Notes: generated from the letters alone by a model not told the origin. DNA of 64,000 nt from Micromonospora zamorensis (GCF_900090275.1 NZ_LT607755.1:4278001-4342000); one strand, 5' to 3'. Counted from the first letter of the stretch, positions 27,298 through 36,442 are shown. Program-made: numbers and translations.

Positions 27298-27416
27298 GGA
27301 GGTCTCTTCCGCCGCCGCCCGCGAACGGAACGGCGACCTACGGGGCCGGGTCGGGTCGCCGTGGTTCCGACGATCGACCGTGCTGACGACTCCGTCGCGA
27401 AGGAATACTCCCCTCC
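27298..27416 (-). ncRNA. yybP-ykoY manganese riboswitch
   Basis: Read on the minus strand, the element begins GGAGG-GGAGTA and ends AGAGA-CCTCC, so P1 (GGAGG/CCUCC) closes exactly around the conserved GGGGAGUA and AGAGACC segments of this family. The internal GAGTCGTCAGCACGG matches the conserved GUCGUCA block. A further GGCGACC/GGTCGCC helix fits the long arm. It stands before a TerC gene, the commonest partner of this riboswitch. Mn2+ is the established ligand. Confidence 0.85.
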
Positions 27417-27694
27417 TCGGTGACCATTGTTGCCCACCACGCGCCGTGATCACACCCCGGGCACCCGGTGGCGCCAACCACCCCTCGCCGGGGAATACCG
27501 GGGGCAGCGCCCGCCGCGTCAGACCGCCGCGTCACACCCGCTGTGGTGTCCTAGGAGGCTAGTGCAGGTCGGGTGCGGTTTTCGGGTCGCTGAGCGACCG
27601 GCAGTCAGTCAGCACATGCAGCGGCGGGCACCGTCGACACCGGAACAGACCCCGCGACACCGCCGACGCGGCCCGCCATGCGAGGCTGTCCGAC
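27417..27694. other. Intergenic region upstream of the riboswitch
   Basis: The 278 nt between the aptamer and the ABM-domain gene should contain the terC promoter (minus strand) and the promoter of the small gene at 27695. No convincing -35/-10 pair, open frame or repeat was found. Confidence 0.5.
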
Positions 27695-27988
27695 ATGGTG
27701 CTTGAGGTCGCGCTCATCGACGTACTGCCCGGACACGAGGACGCGTTCGCCGCCGCGTACGCCGAGGGTCACCCGGTGCTCGCCGGGGCAACCGGCTGCC
27801 GGTCCGTGCGGATGACCCGGGGCATCGAGTCCCCGACCCGCTTCGTGCTGCTCGTCGAATGGGACTCGGTCGAGGCGCACGAGGAGAACTTCCGGGCCAC
27901 CGAACGGTTCGAGCAGTGGCGGGCGTTGATCGGGCCACACTTCGCCGGGCCGCCCGTGGTCGAGCACTTCCTCGACGTGCCGGCCTGA
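27695..27988 (+). CDS. ABM-domain (antibiotic biosynthesis monooxygenase-like) protein
   Basis: A 97-residue single ferredoxin-like ABM domain (LEVALIDVLPGHEDAFAAAY, then FVLLVEWDSVEAHEENFRATERFEQW). Such proteins act as small cofactor-free oxygenases, haem-degrading enzymes or simple binding proteins, usually as dimers. No catalytic residues specific to IsdG haem oxygenases are evident. It stands alone with no Shine-Dalgarno sequence. Confidence 0.8.
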   Translation: MVLEVALIDVLPGHEDAFAAAYAEGHPVLAGATGCRSVRMTRGIESPTRFVLLVEWDSVEAHEENFRATERFEQWRALIGPHFAGPPVVEHFLDVPA

Positions 27989-28090
27989 GCCTGCTGTCGT
28001 ACCCCGCGGTTATCGTGCCCTGCGCACGCGCCGGCCGCCGGTCCCGACGGGCTCGGGGGCGCCGGGCCCGGTGGCCGCGCGGCGCGGCTC

Positions 28091-28948
28091 CTACTCGCCG
28101 ACGCGGCGGGCCAGCACGGTGACCGTCTCCTCCGGTGACAGCGCGGCCGCCAGCAATGCCTCGGTCATCCGCTGGTAGCGGTCGACGTCGAGCACGGTGG
28201 CCAACCGCACGTCGGTGGTCAACGCCTCCAACATCACCGTCCGCGGGTCCGCCGGGTCGGGAAAGGCATAGCAGGAGTACGGGGTCAGCGGGTGCAGCCC
28301 ACCACCGGCCGCCCCGCGGGGCAGCAGCCGCACCGTGACATGGGACAGCCCGGTCACGGCGACCAGATGCCGCAACTGTTCACGCCAGACCTCGTCCGGC
28401 AGGTCTCCCCTGTCACAGACGGCCTCGGCGAGCACCGCCGTGTAGCGCGGCGGGTAGGCCCGCCGCAACACCTCCTGCCGCAGCGCCCGGGCACGCACCT
28501 CGGCCTCCACGTCGACCTCGGGCGTGAGCTGCGCGCCGGCCGCGACCAGCACCCTGGCGTACGCGGGCGTCTGGAGCAACCCCGGCACGATCGCCGGCTG
28601 GTATTCGACGATGTCGGCGGCACCCGCCTCCAACTCGGCGTAGGTGCGCTGCCGTTCGCTCATCTCGCCCAGCGTCTTCCACCAGCCGCGGCTGGTCGCC
28701 GCGTCCCGGGCGATCACGATCAGCTCGTCCCGGGCGGGCGAGGGCACCTTGTAGATGTCCAGCAGATCGAGCACATCGGCGAGGTCAGGACGGCTCTGAC
28801 CCAGCTCGATGCGGGACAACTTCGACGTCGAGGCCCAGCCAAGCCGGTCGCAGACCTGTTCCAGGGTCAGCGCCTCGCGCCGGCGTAACTGGCGCAACTC
28901 TGCGCCGAGACGTGCACGTCGAATGACAGGACTTGTTGGCAGCGGCAT
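28091..28948 (-). CDS. XRE/DUF5753 regulator, Scr1 family
   Basis: A 285-residue actinomycete regulator. Residues 10-70 are a helix-turn-helix of the Cro/CI type (LTLEQVCDRLGWASTSKLSRIELGQSR as two separate helices). Residues 90-275 are the DUF5753 ligand-like domain (EYQPAIVPGLLQTPAYAR, LPRGAAGGGLHPLTPYSCYAF, TVMLEALT). These genes usually precede a small DUF397 partner gene, but none is found in the 102 nt downstream. GGGAGG lies before the ATG. Confidence 0.9.
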   Translation of the reverse strand: MPLPTSPVIRRARLGAELRQLRRREALTLEQVCDRLGWASTSKLSRIELGQSRPDLADVLDLLDIYKVPSPARDELIVIARDAATSRGWWKTLGEMSERQRTYAELEAGAADIVEYQPAIVPGLLQTPAYARVLVAAGAQLTPEVDVEAEVRARALRQEVLRRAYPPRYTAVLAEAVCDRGDLPDEVWREQLRHLVAVTGLSHVTVRLLPRGAAGGGLHPLTPYSCYAFPDPADPRTVMLEALTTDVRLATVLDVDRYQRMTEALLAAALSPEETVTVLARRVGE

Positions 28949-29286
28949 CCCGGCCTCCCCACCGAGGGAGAGTACGCAGGACGATCACCCAGTGCAATAG
29001 CTCGCTCGCGCACCGCAATCAGGGGACCTGGTGCCGTCCGGCGGTCGGACCGGCCATTGTCCGGCGTTTGCGCACGTCAGGCGGGGTATCGAGCCGTGCT
29101 GTCCAGTCCCGTGCACCGGAGTCCCGCGCACCTGGAGTCCCGCGTGCGACGGAGCCCTGCGGTGCTGTGCGGCCCTGGAGCGCGACGCGGCCTCGGCGTG
29201 CAATGCGGCCCTGCGGTGCTGTGCCGCCCTGCGGTGCTGTGCGGCCCGGGAGTGCCGCACGGCTCCCGGCGTGCCGCGCGGTTGGC
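28949..29286. other. Intergenic region with minisatellite
   Basis: The 338 nt between the Scr1-type regulator and the VOC gene hold no credible gene. The left part should carry the regulator's promoter. The right part is an 18-bp degenerate tandem repeat (29155-29262). Confidence 0.6.
29155..29262. repeat. 18-bp tandem repeat, about six units
   Basis: Units begin at 29155, 29173, 29191, 29209, 29227 and 29245. The consensus is CCCTGCGGTGCTGTGCGG. Units 1, 4 and 5 are nearly identical and the others are degenerate. The period is a multiple of three, so all frames stay open through it, but no start, ribosome site or family similarity supports translation. Confidence 0.8.
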
Positions 29287-29655
29287 TCAGGGCCGGTAGG
29301 TGCCGAAGGACCAGACGGTGCCGGCCAGGTCACGGGCGGCGTAGTCACGGGAGCCGTAGTCGGTGTCGAACGGCTCGCGCGTGATCTCGGCACCGGCGGC
29401 GCGTGCCCGGGCGCAGTGGGCGTCGACGTCCGGCACCGCCACGTAGACCGACCAGTCGTCGTCGGCCGGTCGAGATGCCGCGTCGGCCCGACCACCCAAC
29501 ATGATCATGCCGGTGTCGAGGACGAGTTCGGCGTGCGCGACAGTGCCGTCCGGCGCCTCGTGCACCGAATGCACCTGGAAGCCGAAGGCGGAGCAGAGCC
29601 AGTCGATGGCGGCCCGGGGATCGGGGTAACGGAAGATCGGGTAGACGGTTCGCAT
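29287..29655 (-). CDS. VOC-superfamily (glyoxalase/bleomycin-resistance-like) protein
   Basis: A 122-residue protein with two beta-alpha-beta-beta-beta modules: YPIFRYPDPRAAIDWLCSAFGF and later DWSVYVAVPDVDAHCARARAAGAEI, ending in RDLAGTVWSFGTY. This closing pattern matches the PhnB/YdcC-like uncharacterised VOC group. It may bind metal or simply a ligand; no function can be assigned. It sits just downstream of an AraC-type regulator on the same strand. Confidence 0.85.
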   Translation of the reverse strand: MRTVYPIFRYPDPRAAIDWLCSAFGFQVHSVHEAPDGTVAHAELVLDTGMIMLGGRADAASRPADDDWSVYVAVPDVDAHCARARAAGAEITREPFDTDYGSRDYAARDLAGTVWSFGTYRP

Positions 29656-29734
29656 GACCTGATTCTGCTGCCGACGGCCCCGATCCGGATTGGACGAATG
29701 TGACCTCGGCGCGTCCCCTGTCGACCAAGTGGTG

Positions 29735-30598
29735 TCAGCCGGCCGGAGCGCGGGCGGCGAGCAGGGCGGCCGGAGTGGCCCCCGCGAACTGGCGGAAGTC
29801 CCGAATGAGGTGGGACTGGTCGTAGTAGCCGTAGCGCGTCGCCACCGTGGCCCAGTCGACGGCGCCCACCTCGGGCTGATCGGCGCCGACCGGCGCCCCG
29901 GCGGTCGGTCCGACGTCGGTGAGCACCGCGTACGCCCGCTGGAAACGCAGCAACCGGGCGGCCATCTTGGGTGGCAGACCAACCTCCTGCCGGAACCGGG
30001 ACGCGAGGTGTCGCCGGCTCCAGCCCAGCTCGTCGGCCAACACACCGACACTCCCCTGCCCACCGCTGGAGACGAGCCACCGCCACGCCCGGTCGAGCCG
30101 GGCGTCGACCGGAGGGGACGCCGCCAGCCGGGCCGCGAGGACCCCGTCGAGCAGGGCGAACCGCTCCGGCCAGCCGGGCGTCTCCGCGAGCCGGCCACGC
30201 AGCCGATGCAGCCAACGGCCCGGGAGTTGCCCGACGTCGACGGCCCGGTTGGTCAGCTCACTCAGCGGCAGGCCGAGCAGCCGCCGGGCGGTCAGTGGGG
30301 CGAGCAGCAGCTCGACGCCCTCCCCCACACCCACAGTGCGCGTGGTGCACCAGCCGTCGAAGGTGCCGGCCACGAACGAGTCGACCATCGTGACGCCGCG
30401 CTGCGCGCTGCGCGGGTCGGTCACGTCCAGCGGAGCGCCCCAGCCAAGGATCAGCACCACGAAGACGCCCGCCGACTCGCGGCGCACCAGCGGGATGTCC
30501 GCCCGTTGCCGGTAGCCGACGTACCGGTCGACGAACGGACGCAGGCTGACCTCGGGCAGGCCGAGGACGAACTCGTCGACCGGTGCCACCGCAGTCAA
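29735..30598 (-). CDS. AraC-family transcriptional regulator
   Basis: A 287-residue regulator. The N-terminal half (1-180) has RPFVDRYVGYRQR and an FVAGTFDGWCTTRT sensor-like segment, seen in AraC members with a DUF6597-type domain. The C-terminal half is the double helix-turn-helix: VGVLADELGWSRRHLASRFRQEVG (first) and WATVATRYGYYDQSHLIRDFRQFAGATP (second). The VOC gene 79 nt downstream is the likely target partner; this pairing recurs in actinomycetes. Confidence 0.88.
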   Translation of the reverse strand: MTAVAPVDEFVLGLPEVSLRPFVDRYVGYRQRADIPLVRRESAGVFVVLILGWGAPLDVTDPRSAQRGVTMVDSFVAGTFDGWCTTRTVGVGEGVELLLAPLTARRLLGLPLSELTNRAVDVGQLPGRWLHRLRGRLAETPGWPERFALLDGVLAARLAASPPVDARLDRAWRWLVSSGGQGSVGVLADELGWSRRHLASRFRQEVGLPPKMAARLLRFQRAYAVLTDVGPTAGAPVGADQPEVGAVDWATVATRYGYYDQSHLIRDFRQFAGATPAALLAARAPAG

Positions 30599-30673
30599 CC
30601 CCGCCCGCCCTTCGCACGGTCGCGATCCGGCCGGCCGCGCCCCGGGGAGCGCTGATGGCCGGCCGGATGGCTG

Positions 30674-32782
30674 TCACTTCACGCCGGCGGCGTCCATGCC
30701 GCGCAGCTCCTTCTTCAGGTCGGAAACCTCGTCGCGGATCCGAGCCGCCAGCTCGAACTGCAACTCGCGGGCGGCGGCCAGCATCTGGTCGTTGAGCTCC
30801 TGGATGAGCTGGGCCAGGTCGGCGCGGGCCATCCCCTCCCGTGACGGGGTGGTGGTGGCGGACCGGCTCCGGCTGCGGGTCTCCTTGACCGGCGCCTTGC
30901 CTCGGGACAGCTGACGCACCGCGCCCCCGACGCGGGAGTTCTCGGTGTCCTCCGCCTCGCGGTAGATGTCGTCCAGGATGTCGTGGATCTTCTTACGCAA
31001 CGGCTCCGGGCTGATCCCGTGCGCCTCGTTGTGCGCGATCTGCTTGGCCCGACGCCGGTCGGTCTCGTCGATCGCCGCCGCCATCGACGGGGTGATCTTG
31101 TCGGCGTACATGTGCACCTGACCGGACACGTTACGGGCGGCCCGGCCGATGGTCTGGATCAACGACCGGCCGCTGCGCAGGAAGCCCTCCTTGTCGGCGT
31201 CGAGGATCGCCACCAGCGACACCTCGGGAAGGTCCAGACCCTCGCGGAGGAGGTTGATGCCGACCAGCACGTCGTAGTCGCCCTTGCGCAGCTCACGCAG
31301 CAGCTCGACCCGGCGCAACGTGTCGACCTCCGAGTGCAGGTAGCGCACCCGGATGCCGTTCTCCAGGAGATAGTCGGACAGGTCCTCGGCCATCTTCTTG
31401 GTCAGCGTGGTGACCAGCACCCGCTCGTCGCGGTCGGTCCGTAGCTTGATCTCGTGCATCAGGTCGTCGATCTGGCCCTTGGTCGGCTTGATCACGACCT
31501 GCGGGTCGACCAGACCGGTCGGCCGGATGACCTGCTCGACGAACTCGCCCTGGGCCTGCTCCATCTCCCAGGTGCCGGGGGTCGCGGACAGGTAGACCAT
31601 CTGGCCGACCCGCTCCAGGAACTCGTCGAAGCGCAGCGGCCGGTTGTCGGCGGCGCTGGGCAGCCGGAAGCCGTGGTCGATGAGCATCCGCTTGCGGGAC
31701 GCGTCGCCCTCGTACATGCCGCCGATCTGCGGGATGGTCACGTGCGACTCGTCGACCACCGTGAGGAAGTCGTCGGGGAAGTAGTCGAGCAGGGCGTGCG
31801 GAGGGCTGCCGGGCAGCCGCCCGTCCATGTGCATCGAGTAGTTCTCGATGCCGGAGCAGAAGCCCACCTGCCGCATCATCTCGATGTCGTAGGTGGTGCG
31901 CATCCGCAGCCGCTGCGCCTCCAGCAGCTTGCCCTGGCGCTCCAGCTCGGCGAGGCGCTCGGCCAGCTCCACCTCGATGTCACGGATCGCCCGCTCCATC
32001 CGCTCCGGACCGGCCGCGTAGTGGGTGGCCGGGAAGATCACCAGCTGGTCGACCTCGCGGACCACGTCACCGGTCAACGGGTTGAGGTAGTAGAGCTTCT
32101 CCACCTCGTCACCGAACAGCTCGATGCGGACCGCCAGCTCCTCGTACGCCGGGATGATCTCCAGCGTGTCGCCGCGGACCCGGAAGGTGCCCCGCTGGAA
32201 GGCCATGTCGTTGCGGGTGTACTGGATGTCGACAAGCCGGCGCAGCAACTGGTCGCGGTCGAGCTCCTGCCCGATCTGCACCTTCACCGCCCGGTTGAGG
32301 TATTCCTCCGGGGTGCCCAGACCGTAGATCGCCGAGACGGTCGCCACCACGATCACGTCGCGCCGGGTGAGCAGCGACATTGTCGCCGAGTGCCGCAGCC
32401 GCTCGACCTCCTCGTTGATCGAGGAGTCCTTCTCGATGTAGGTGTCGGTCTGCGGGATGTAGGCCTCAGGCTGGTAGTAGTCGTAGTACGAGACGAAGTA
32501 TTCGACGGCGTTGTGCGGCAGCAGCTCGCTGAACTCCTTGGCCAGCTGCGCACAGAGCGTCTTGTTCGGGGCGAGCACCAGGGTGGGGCGCTGCAGCCGC
32601 TCGATCAGCCACGCGGTGGTGGCACTCTTGCCGGTGCCGGTCGCGCCGAGCAGCACGGTGTTGCGGTCGCCGCGCCGAACCCGACGCTCAAGATCGTCGA
32701 TGGCCGCCGGTTGGTCGCCGGCCGGCTGAAAGTCACTGACGACCTGGAAGCGGCTGTCCAGCCGAGGAATGTCGAGCGCCAT
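30674..32782 (-). CDS. uvrB: UvrABC excinuclease subunit B
   Basis: A 702-residue helicase-like damage-verification subunit. Walker A is GATGTGKSA (about 46-54), the beta-hairpin region contains [21 protein letters not shown] (as two parts), the DEAD-like box is DESH, and helicase motif VI is QTIGRAARN. The C-terminal UVR domain (about 655-690) contacts UvrC. Length is normal. The ATG lies 7 nt after TACCGT with no Shine-Dalgarno sequence, so the message should be leaderless from the damage promoter at 32790-32811. Confidence 0.98.
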   Translation of the reverse strand: MALDIPRLDSRFQVVSDFQPAGDQPAAIDDLERRVRRGDRNTVLLGATGTGKSATTAWLIERLQRPTLVLAPNKTLCAQLAKEFSELLPHNAVEYFVSYYDYYQPEAYIPQTDTYIEKDSSINEEVERLRHSATMSLLTRRDVIVVATVSAIYGLGTPEEYLNRAVKVQIGQELDRDQLLRRLVDIQYTRNDMAFQRGTFRVRGDTLEIIPAYEELAVRIELFGDEVEKLYYLNPLTGDVVREVDQLVIFPATHYAAGPERMERAIRDIEVELAERLAELERQGKLLEAQRLRMRTTYDIEMMRQVGFCSGIENYSMHMDGRLPGSPPHALLDYFPDDFLTVVDESHVTIPQIGGMYEGDASRKRMLIDHGFRLPSAADNRPLRFDEFLERVGQMVYLSATPGTWEMEQAQGEFVEQVIRPTGLVDPQVVIKPTKGQIDDLMHEIKLRTDRDERVLVTTLTKKMAEDLSDYLLENGIRVRYLHSEVDTLRRVELLRELRKGDYDVLVGINLLREGLDLPEVSLVAILDADKEGFLRSGRSLIQTIGRAARNVSGQVHMYADKITPSMAAAIDETDRRRAKQIAHNEAHGISPEPLRKKIHDILDDIYREAEDTENSRVGGAVRQLSRGKAPVKETRSRSRSATTTPSREGMARADLAQLIQELNDQMLAAARELQFELAARIRDEVSDLKKELRGMDAAGVK

Positions 32783-32789
32783 ACCGTCA

Positions 32790-32811
32790 ACGGTACGCCG
32801 GAGGTCCGACA
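32790..32811 (-). promoter_or_regulatory. RecA-NDp/PafBC-type promoter of uvrB
   Basis: TGTCGGAC, 8 nt, TACCGT, 7 nt, ATG on the minus strand. Spacing is identical to uvrC and polA. The last two bases of the upstream box differ from the TGTCRGTG consensus. Confidence 0.65.
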
Positions 32812-33083
32812 GGAACGGCCGTCACGCCAGGTACGTGATCAGCTTCAATATTCCCATTGTGTGGCCCATGTCACCGGGACTACCCTCTTCATGTAGGCCG
32901 CTCGCGGCGGCCGACCGGGCAGGTGGCCAGGCCGTCACATCACGGCCGGTCGCCCCCGGCACTGCGGTCGCAGCACCCGGCTCGCCCGGCGTGCGCACCC
33001 GTGTGGTCGCGCTCGAGGCGCAGACCGGCCGCCGCGAGCGCCCCTGCTCGTCACCCCGACGCCTCCCCGCCCGTTTCATCTCC
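32812..33083. other. Divergent intergenic region
   Basis: Between the uvrB promoter and the uncertain start of the anchored protein. A short AT-rich patch (about 32840-32865) could hold the rightward promoter. Open frames on both strands here are low-complexity and were not accepted. Confidence 0.4.
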
Positions 33084-35069
33084 GTGGACACCTCTCCGAC
33101 CCCGGCACCCGACACCACTCCCCGCGGCGCGCCCCGGCCAGACGTCACCGCCGCCGGGCGGCCCAACTCCCCCAAGGTCGGGCGGTCAGGCAGCGGGCGG
33201 CACCGCTCCGGCACCGCCTCAGAGACCACCCGGAGCACGGACACCGGAGTCGGTTCCACCACCGGCCGGCCCACCGGCGCCCGCCGAGCCGCCACCGACC
33301 GCCCGACCGACGCCGCAGCCAGGGCCAGCCGACCTGCAAACGCCCGCTCGACCAGCCCGGGGCTGCCCACCGCCGCTCAGCGAACCGGCAGTGGGCGCAG
33401 GCCCGAGAAGGACCGGACCACCGGCGGCCAGGTGCCCACGGAGATCCGGGCCACCACCGGCGACGGGCCCACGGAGAAACGGACCACCACCGGCCAGGGC
33501 CCCACGCAGAGCCGAACCGCCACCGGGCGAGGTCCCGGGACAGCCGGGACGACCACCCGCCGCGAGGCCACTGCCGAACCCCCCACCGACACGGCGGACG
33601 CCACCGGCCCGGCCCCGGTCAGCCGCCGCAGACGTACCCTGCTGCTGTTGCTCGCCCTGACCGCCGCGACGTCCGCGACAGCGCTGGTGCTCGGGTTGTT
33701 GAGCTGGGCGCCCGACCCGCCCGAGCCGACCCGGCCGCTGACCCTCGCGGAGGGCGAGCGGCTGGCCGCCGTGCGGGTCACCAACCTCCGGGACCTGCGC
33801 GCCGGAGTCCGCATCACCGCCGGCGCCGACGCCGCCCGGATCGAACTGGTGGGCTGGGTGGACTGGTCGCGGTCACTGCTCTACCTCGACGTGGGTGGGC
33901 CGGGCGCAGGCGCCGAACGCGGGCTGGTGCAGCGGGTCGGCCCGGTCCTGGTCATCCGACCCGACCCGGCAGCAGTGCCCACCCCCGCCGCGCCGCCCCT
34001 GCTGCCTCCGGCGGACCGTTGGCGGCTGCACCGACTGGCACCCGGGACGAACCTGGCACCCGTGCTCGACCTGCTCCTCGACCTCGCCGCCGACCGCCCG
34101 GACCAGACCCAGGCGGTGCCCGGCAGCGGTGCGCGTTGGATCGCTCAGGACACCGTGGCGGCCGGTCCGGTGGACGTCCTTGAGGCGTCGCTGCCGGCCG
34201 GACCGCCACACCGCAGCCCGGCTTTCGGCAGCACGGTGGCACCCACGCCGAGCGCCGCGCCGGCGAGCACCGACCCGAACGGGCAGACCCGGTTCTGGCT
34301 CGACCAGGACGCCCGACTGCACAAGCTGGTGACCCGATTGCCCGGCGTCGGCCCGGTCACGATGATCCTCAACCGGGCGGACCGGCCGACGCTGCGTCCG
34401 GTGGACGCACTCGGCGGCCGTCCCGGCCTGCCCCGCGCGCTGACCGACGCCGAGCGGCGTCGACTGGACCGGTTGCCGGCCCGGCTCCGGGCCCAGCGCG
34501 GTGCGACGATGACGCTGACCGCGCCCGTCGGCACGGACACGAACCTGCGGGGCGCTGGCTGGGTGAGCTGGACCACGGGTACCGCGTACCTCGCGGTCGC
34601 CGACCTGGGCGTGCCGGACCGCCGGACCCTGCTGCGGCGCGACACCGCCGGTCTGGCCCGGGCAGATCTGCCGGCGGCCGCCGCCGGTGGCGGCACCGCG
34701 GAAGCGCCCGGCCGACCACCGCTGCCGCCCCCGGCCGGGCCCTGGCGGGCCCAGCGATCGGGCGGCGACGACCTGAACGTGCTGGTCGAGGCCGCGGTGG
34801 CCGCCGGGTCGGTCGGGCCACCAGGAACGGCCCTCCGGGTACGCGAGGACGTCACCGCCGGACGGACCGTGGACGTCGTTGAGGTGGGCCCGGCCGACGC
34901 CCGACTGCGTTACTGGATCGACCGCGACGGGTCGCTACGCCGGCTGGAGCTGCACACCAACGCCAACGCCTGGGCCCAACTGGACCTCCAGCCCGCCGTG
35001 GTGCCCCGACTGATTCCAGTGCCCCGCCCGGCCGCCAAGCCTCGACCCACGACACCTCGGCCCCGCTGA
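33084..35069 (+). CDS. Unrecognised anchored protein with disordered N-terminus and two repeated domains
   Basis: Not recognised. The predicted 661-residue protein has a Thr/Pro/Arg-rich, presumably disordered first 185 residues including four 11-residue repeats. One membrane segment (about 190-215, preceded by RRRR) follows, then a large outer region. That region looks like a duplicated domain: GWVDWSRSLLYLDVG pairs with GWVSWTTGTAYLAV, and FWLDQDARLHKLV pairs with YWIDRDGSLRRLE. The WLDxDGRLxRLE-type strand recalls LppX/LolA-like lipid-binding proteins, but this is only a resemblance. The start is uncertain: GTG 33084 has no good ribosome site. Confidence 0.65.
   Translation: MDTSPTPAPDTTPRGAPRPDVTAAGRPNSPKVGRSGSGRHRSGTASETTRSTDTGVGSTTGRPTGARRAATDRPTDAAARASRPANARSTSPGLPTAAQRTGSGRRPEKDRTTGGQVPTEIRATTGDGPTEKRTTTGQGPTQSRTATGRGPGTAGTTTRREATAEPPTDTADATGPAPVSRRRRTLLLLLALTAATSATALVLGLLSWAPDPPEPTRPLTLAEGERLAAVRVTNLRDLRAGVRITAGADAARIELVGWVDWSRSLLYLDVGGPGAGAERGLVQRVGPVLVIRPDPAAVPTPAAPPLLPPADRWRLHRLAPGTNLAPVLDLLLDLAADRPDQTQAVPGSGARWIAQDTVAAGPVDVLEASLPAGPPHRSPAFGSTVAPTPSAAPASTDPNGQTRFWLDQDARLHKLVTRLPGVGPVTMILNRADRPTLRPVDALGGRPGLPRALTDAERRRLDRLPARLRAQRGATMTLTAPVGTDTNLRGAGWVSWTTGTAYLAVADLGVPDRRTLLRRDTAGLARADLPAAAAGGGTAEAPGRPPLPPPAGPWRAQRSGGDDLNVLVEAAVAAGSVGPPGTALRVREDVTAGRTVDVVEVGPADARLRYWIDRDGSLRRLELHTNANAWAQLDLQPAVVPRLIPVPRPAAKPRPTTPRPR
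33418..33549 (+). repeat. 33-bp in-frame tandem repeat, four units
   Basis: Units start at 33418, 33451, 33484 and 33517 and encode TGDGPTEKRTT-like 11-residue repeats in the disordered N-terminal region of the anchored protein. Units 2 and 3 are the most alike. Confidence 0.85.
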
Positions 35070-35079
35070 GCGGTAACGC

Positions 35080-36261
35080 TCAGGGCCGCCAGCCGGTCTG
35101 CTCGGCCCACTGCTCCGCCCGCAGGTACTCCTCGTCGAACCACGGGTCGCGGGCCGTGCCCGAATCGCCAGCCTCCGGTGCGGCGTCGACCAGGTCCCTC
35201 TTGAGCAGCAGGTACGCGGCCCGCTGATCCGGGTCGGCCCGCAGGTGGTCGCGCATCAGCAGCGCGTACCGCCAACCCGGCGAATCGGCCACCCGCACGT
35301 GCAGGCGAACCGGGCGGGCCGGGTCCGCGCTGCCGTGCAACCTCTTCTCCCACCGACCGCTGCCGGCCGGGCGTGGGTCGTCCCACCAGTGCCCCGGCAC
35401 CCGGGGGAACCCGGCGTTCGCCAGCCGGTCGACCAGCGCCCCGTCGGCGTCGGCGAGGCTGCGCACGGCCACCTGCACGTCGATGACGTCCTGGGCGGCG
35501 AGGCCAGGCAACGCGGTCGAGCCGATGTGGTCGATCCGCAGGGCGTCCGAGCCGAGCGTGTGCCGGATCCGGGCGGCCAGCCGCTCGTACTGCTCTGGCC
35601 AGCTCGCGTCGGTCCCCGCCGGGTCGACCCGGCCCGGCAGGACCACCCGCCGCTCGCGCAGATTGTCCTCGTAGGGCAGCAGCCGCTGCCGCCAGAGGTC
35701 GTCGACGGCGTCGTGCAGATCCGCCAGGCTGCCGTCGTTGGTCAGCACCACGTCCGCGGCGGCCCGTCGACGGGCGTCGTCGGCCTGGGCGGCGATCCGC
35801 CGCTCCGCCTCCGCGCGATCCATCCCCCGGTCGCGCGCCAGCCGCTCCAGTCGGGTCGTCACGGCCGTCTGCACCACGATCACCAGGTGGTACGTGGGCG
35901 CGAGCCCCACCTCGACCAGCAGCGGCACGTCGTTGACGACGATCGCGCCCGGTGCCGCTGCGGCGGCCAGCTCTGCGGTGCGAGCCCGAACCCGGGGGTG
36001 GGTGATCGACTCCAGCCGACGGCGGGCCTTCTCGTCGGCGAACACCACAGCGCCCAGCGCGACACGGTCCAGCGCACCATCGTCGTCCAACACCGCGTCG
36101 GAGAAGGCCGCAACGATCTCGGCCAGTCCCTCAGTGCCCGGCGCCACGACCTCCCGGGCCACCTGGTCGGCGTCGATGAGCACCGCGCCCCGCTCGACCA
36201 GCCTCGCGGCCACCGCGCTCTTTCCCGACCCGATCCCGCCGGTCAACCCCACTCTCAGCAC
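35080..36261 (-). CDS. coaE: Dephospho-CoA kinase with C-terminal GrpB domain
   Basis: A 393-residue bifunctional-looking protein. Residues 1-200 are dephospho-CoA kinase, the last step of CoA synthesis: P-loop GLTGGIGSGKS (about 5-15), IDADQVAREVV and THPRVR. Residues about 215-390 are a GrpB/UPF0157 nucleotidyltransferase-like domain (RIDHIGSTALPGL, DVIDVQVAV). The same fusion occurs in mycobacterial CoaE, where the extra domain aids folding or stability. The GTG at 36261 begins the family sequence; an ATG at 36309 is an alternative. It lies downstream of rpsA but behind a strong terminator. Confidence 0.93.
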   Translation of the reverse strand: MLRVGLTGGIGSGKSAVAARLVERGAVLIDADQVAREVVAPGTEGLAEIVAAFSDAVLDDDGALDRVALGAVVFADEKARRRLESITHPRVRARTAELAAAAAPGAIVVNDVPLLVEVGLAPTYHLVIVVQTAVTTRLERLARDRGMDRAEAERRIAAQADDARRRAAADVVLTNDGSLADLHDAVDDLWRQRLLPYEDNLRERRVVLPGRVDPAGTDASWPEQYERLAARIRHTLGSDALRIDHIGSTALPGLAAQDVIDVQVAVRSLADADGALVDRLANAGFPRVPGHWWDDPRPAGSGRWEKRLHGSADPARPVRLHVRVADSPGWRYALLMRDHLRADPDQRAAYLLLKRDLVDAAPEAGDSGTARDPWFDEEYLRAEQWAEQTGWRP

Positions 36262-36442
36262 CCGACCAGTCAACCGGATCCCCGAGCCCGTCGCCAAACC
36301 CGCCGCCATCGTCCCGACCGACCCGGCCCGAACGGCCGAGGCCCGCGCAGCCGGCCGACCCGGCCCTGCCCGCCTCGTCTCGGACCGGGCTCGTCGAGAG
36401 GCCCGGGCTGCTCCCACAACGAGCGGGCCTCACCCACGGCGA

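Noticed and set aside
28985-29260. Hexapeptide-repeat protein encoded by the 18-bp minisatellite
   Set aside because: The frame is open only because the period is a multiple of three; no start or ribosome site supports it.
29155-29262. Possible CRISPR array
   Set aside because: Units are tandem with no spacers and no cas genes are in the window.
32822-33370. 182-codon minus-strand frame between uvrB and the anchored protein
   Set aside because: Low-complexity Ala/Arg/Gly/Pro sequence, no ribosome site, opposite the disordered region of another gene.
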